Assembly (NCBI GenBank): GCA_011088215.1
Contig: JAALKD010000018.1
Location: forward strand, 1 to 54,576
Direction: 5' to 3'
Length of the DNA stretch: 54,576 nt
Source of the DNA: Sphingomonadales bacterium
GTDB taxonomy: Bacteria > Pseudomonadota > Alphaproteobacteria > Sphingomonadales > Kordiimonadaceae
Positions 53,692 through 54,576 of the stretch are shown piece by piece. Below the pieces are notes generated by a model. It was not told the origin of the DNA and made no database searches. It was given only the letters and a program-made list of their open reading frames with translations. The position numbers were made by a program, and so were the translations under genes. How positions within the stretch are numbered: position 1 is the first letter of the stretch; every line of letters begins with the position of its first letter.

Positions 53692-54576
53692 ATGACCCAG
53701 CAAATGAAAGCGGCGATTATCAACCAGTATGGCAGGTCTGGCGTTTTGCATATCGCAGATGTCGATCGACCCACGCCAGGGCCCAATGATGTTATTGTAA
53801 AAGTGGTGGCCGCATCACTTAATCCGCGCGATTGGCTTACCATGCGCGGACTGTATCAGGCGCGAAAATCATTGGAACCATTTCCGATTACGCTAGGCAG
53901 TGATTTTTCCGGTGAAATTGTGCAATTGGGCGCCCTGGTTTCCAATTTCGCGCTTGGGAACAAGGTGTTCGGCATGCAGCCGCTGCGCGGTAAGTTTGGT
54001 GCCTTCGCCGAGTTTGTTAAAATAGACGCTTCGGCCATTGCACCCAAACCAGACGGTGTCAGCCACATAGACGCAGCGGCGATGCCCTGCGCTGGGCTAA
54101 CCAGCTTTCAAACCCTGCATACTATAGCCAAGGTACAATCCGGCGAGACTGTGCTGATTAACGGCGCATCTGGCGGCGTGGGTGTTTACGCTGTGCAGAT
54201 TGCCAAGGCCATGGGTGCGCGGGTGGTTGCGGTTTGCGGGCCAGACAATGCCGAGCTGTGCACCGATTTGGGCGCTGACGATGTGATCAATTACCGGGAT
54301 AAGAATTTTGAGGACCGAGCCGCAGAATTTGATGTGGCTTACGATGTCATCGGCCGTTCTGGTCCCAAGCAGTCAACAGCGTGCCTGAAACCGGGCGGGC
54401 GTTATATCACCACTATCCCCAGCGTGAAAACAGCAGCAGCAGCAGCGTGCAGCTGGCTGGCTAGCAAAATGCTGCCGGGCAAACGCAAAACAAGCCATTT
54501 GGTTCTGGTCAAACCCCTACCGGAGGATCTTGCAGCCATGGCGCAGATGACCCTGTCCGGTACACTGCGCAGCGTG
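53692..54576 (+). CDS. NADPH:quinone reductase-like alcohol dehydrogenase (partial, runs off the right edge)
   Basis: The 295 codons present belong to the medium-chain dehydrogenase/reductase superfamily. The N-terminal GroES-like part has VIVKVVAASLNPRDWLTMRG and PITLGSDFSGEIVQLG. The nucleotide-binding motif is INGASGGVGVYAVQIAKAMG, followed by LGADDVINYRD. Zinc-binding residues are absent, as in quinone reductases (zeta-crystallin group). The start at 53692 is the first in-frame ATG. It is divergent from the RSH gene. The C-terminus lies outside the window. Confidence 0.9.
   Translation, partial: MTQQMKAAIINQYGRSGVLHIADVDRPTPGPNDVIVKVVAASLNPRDWLTMRGLYQARKSLEPFPITLGSDFSGEIVQLGALVSNFALGNKVFGMQPLRGKFGAFAEFVKIDASAIAPKPDGVSHIDAAAMPCAGLTSFQTLHTIAKVQSGETVLINGASGGVGVYAVQIAKAMGARVVAVCGPDNAELCTDLGADDVINYRDKNFEDRAAEFDVAYDVIGRSGPKQSTACLKPGGRYITTIPSVKTAAAAACSWLASKMLPGKRKTSHLVLVKPLPEDLAAMAQMTLSGTLRSV

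Overview
This window looks like part of the chromosome of a free-living, probably marine alphaproteobacterium. The signs are a bifunctional RSH stringent-response enzyme grouped with pyrE, pdxJ, rnc, era, recO and parC, a bacterial Bpt aminoacyl-tRNA-protein transferase, a TRAP transporter of the mannitol/chloroaromatic class, an ETHE1-type persulfide dioxygenase, and a LemA/DUF2207 pair. Nothing in the sequence fixes the order; Kordiimonadales-like is only a guess. I saw no rRNA, tRNA, transposase, integrase or CRISPR array.

Layout. 1-11 kb: a lipoprotein methyltransferase cut by the left edge, a degenerate asparagine-synthetase-like protein, cytochrome b561, DUF3291, TfoX-N, an SMP-30 lactonase-like protein, LemA/DUF2207, and a membrane protein coupled to endonuclease I behind a CRP-like palindrome. 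11-20 kb: DUF3574, an esterase, a DUF4431-like pseudogene, thiC with its TPP riboswitch, an ArsR/SRPBCC pair whose start codon lies in a perfect 27-bp inverted repeat, a hydrolase, a TolB-like protein, a GNAT and a second methyltransferase. 20-28 kb: an unstable accessory stretch with a frameshifted racemase, a secreted zinc metallopeptidase, damaged small genes, a sulfotransferase, a glycosyltransferase with a winged-helix-like tail, a frameshifted exported protein, and rpsD. 28-44 kb: mostly intact metabolic and transport genes (ETHE1, NrtS, 3-HIBDH, YHS, penicillin acylase, motB, SLC13, bpt, TRAP, thioredoxin, VOC, amidohydrolase). 44-54.6 kb: a conserved minus-strand block (RSH, pyrE, DUF2062, pdxJ, rnc, era, recO, parC, NTF2) and a zinc-free quinone reductase cut by the right edge.

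Main discovery. Three unrelated genes, thiC, the Asp/Glu racemase and rpsD, each have a second, diverged copy of only their last 100-150 bp, in the same orientation, 0.6-1.4 kb downstream of the full copy. In each case one unrelated cargo gene lies between. Cargo orientation and content differ and no recombinase is present. I interpret these as scars of one-sided homologous DNA uptake: incoming DNA recombined inside a shared gene, brought in its own 3' end plus downstream cargo, and rejoined illegitimately within the resident 3' end. The same 13-28 kb stretch holds all the frameshifts and the premature stop that I could find, while the core block is intact.
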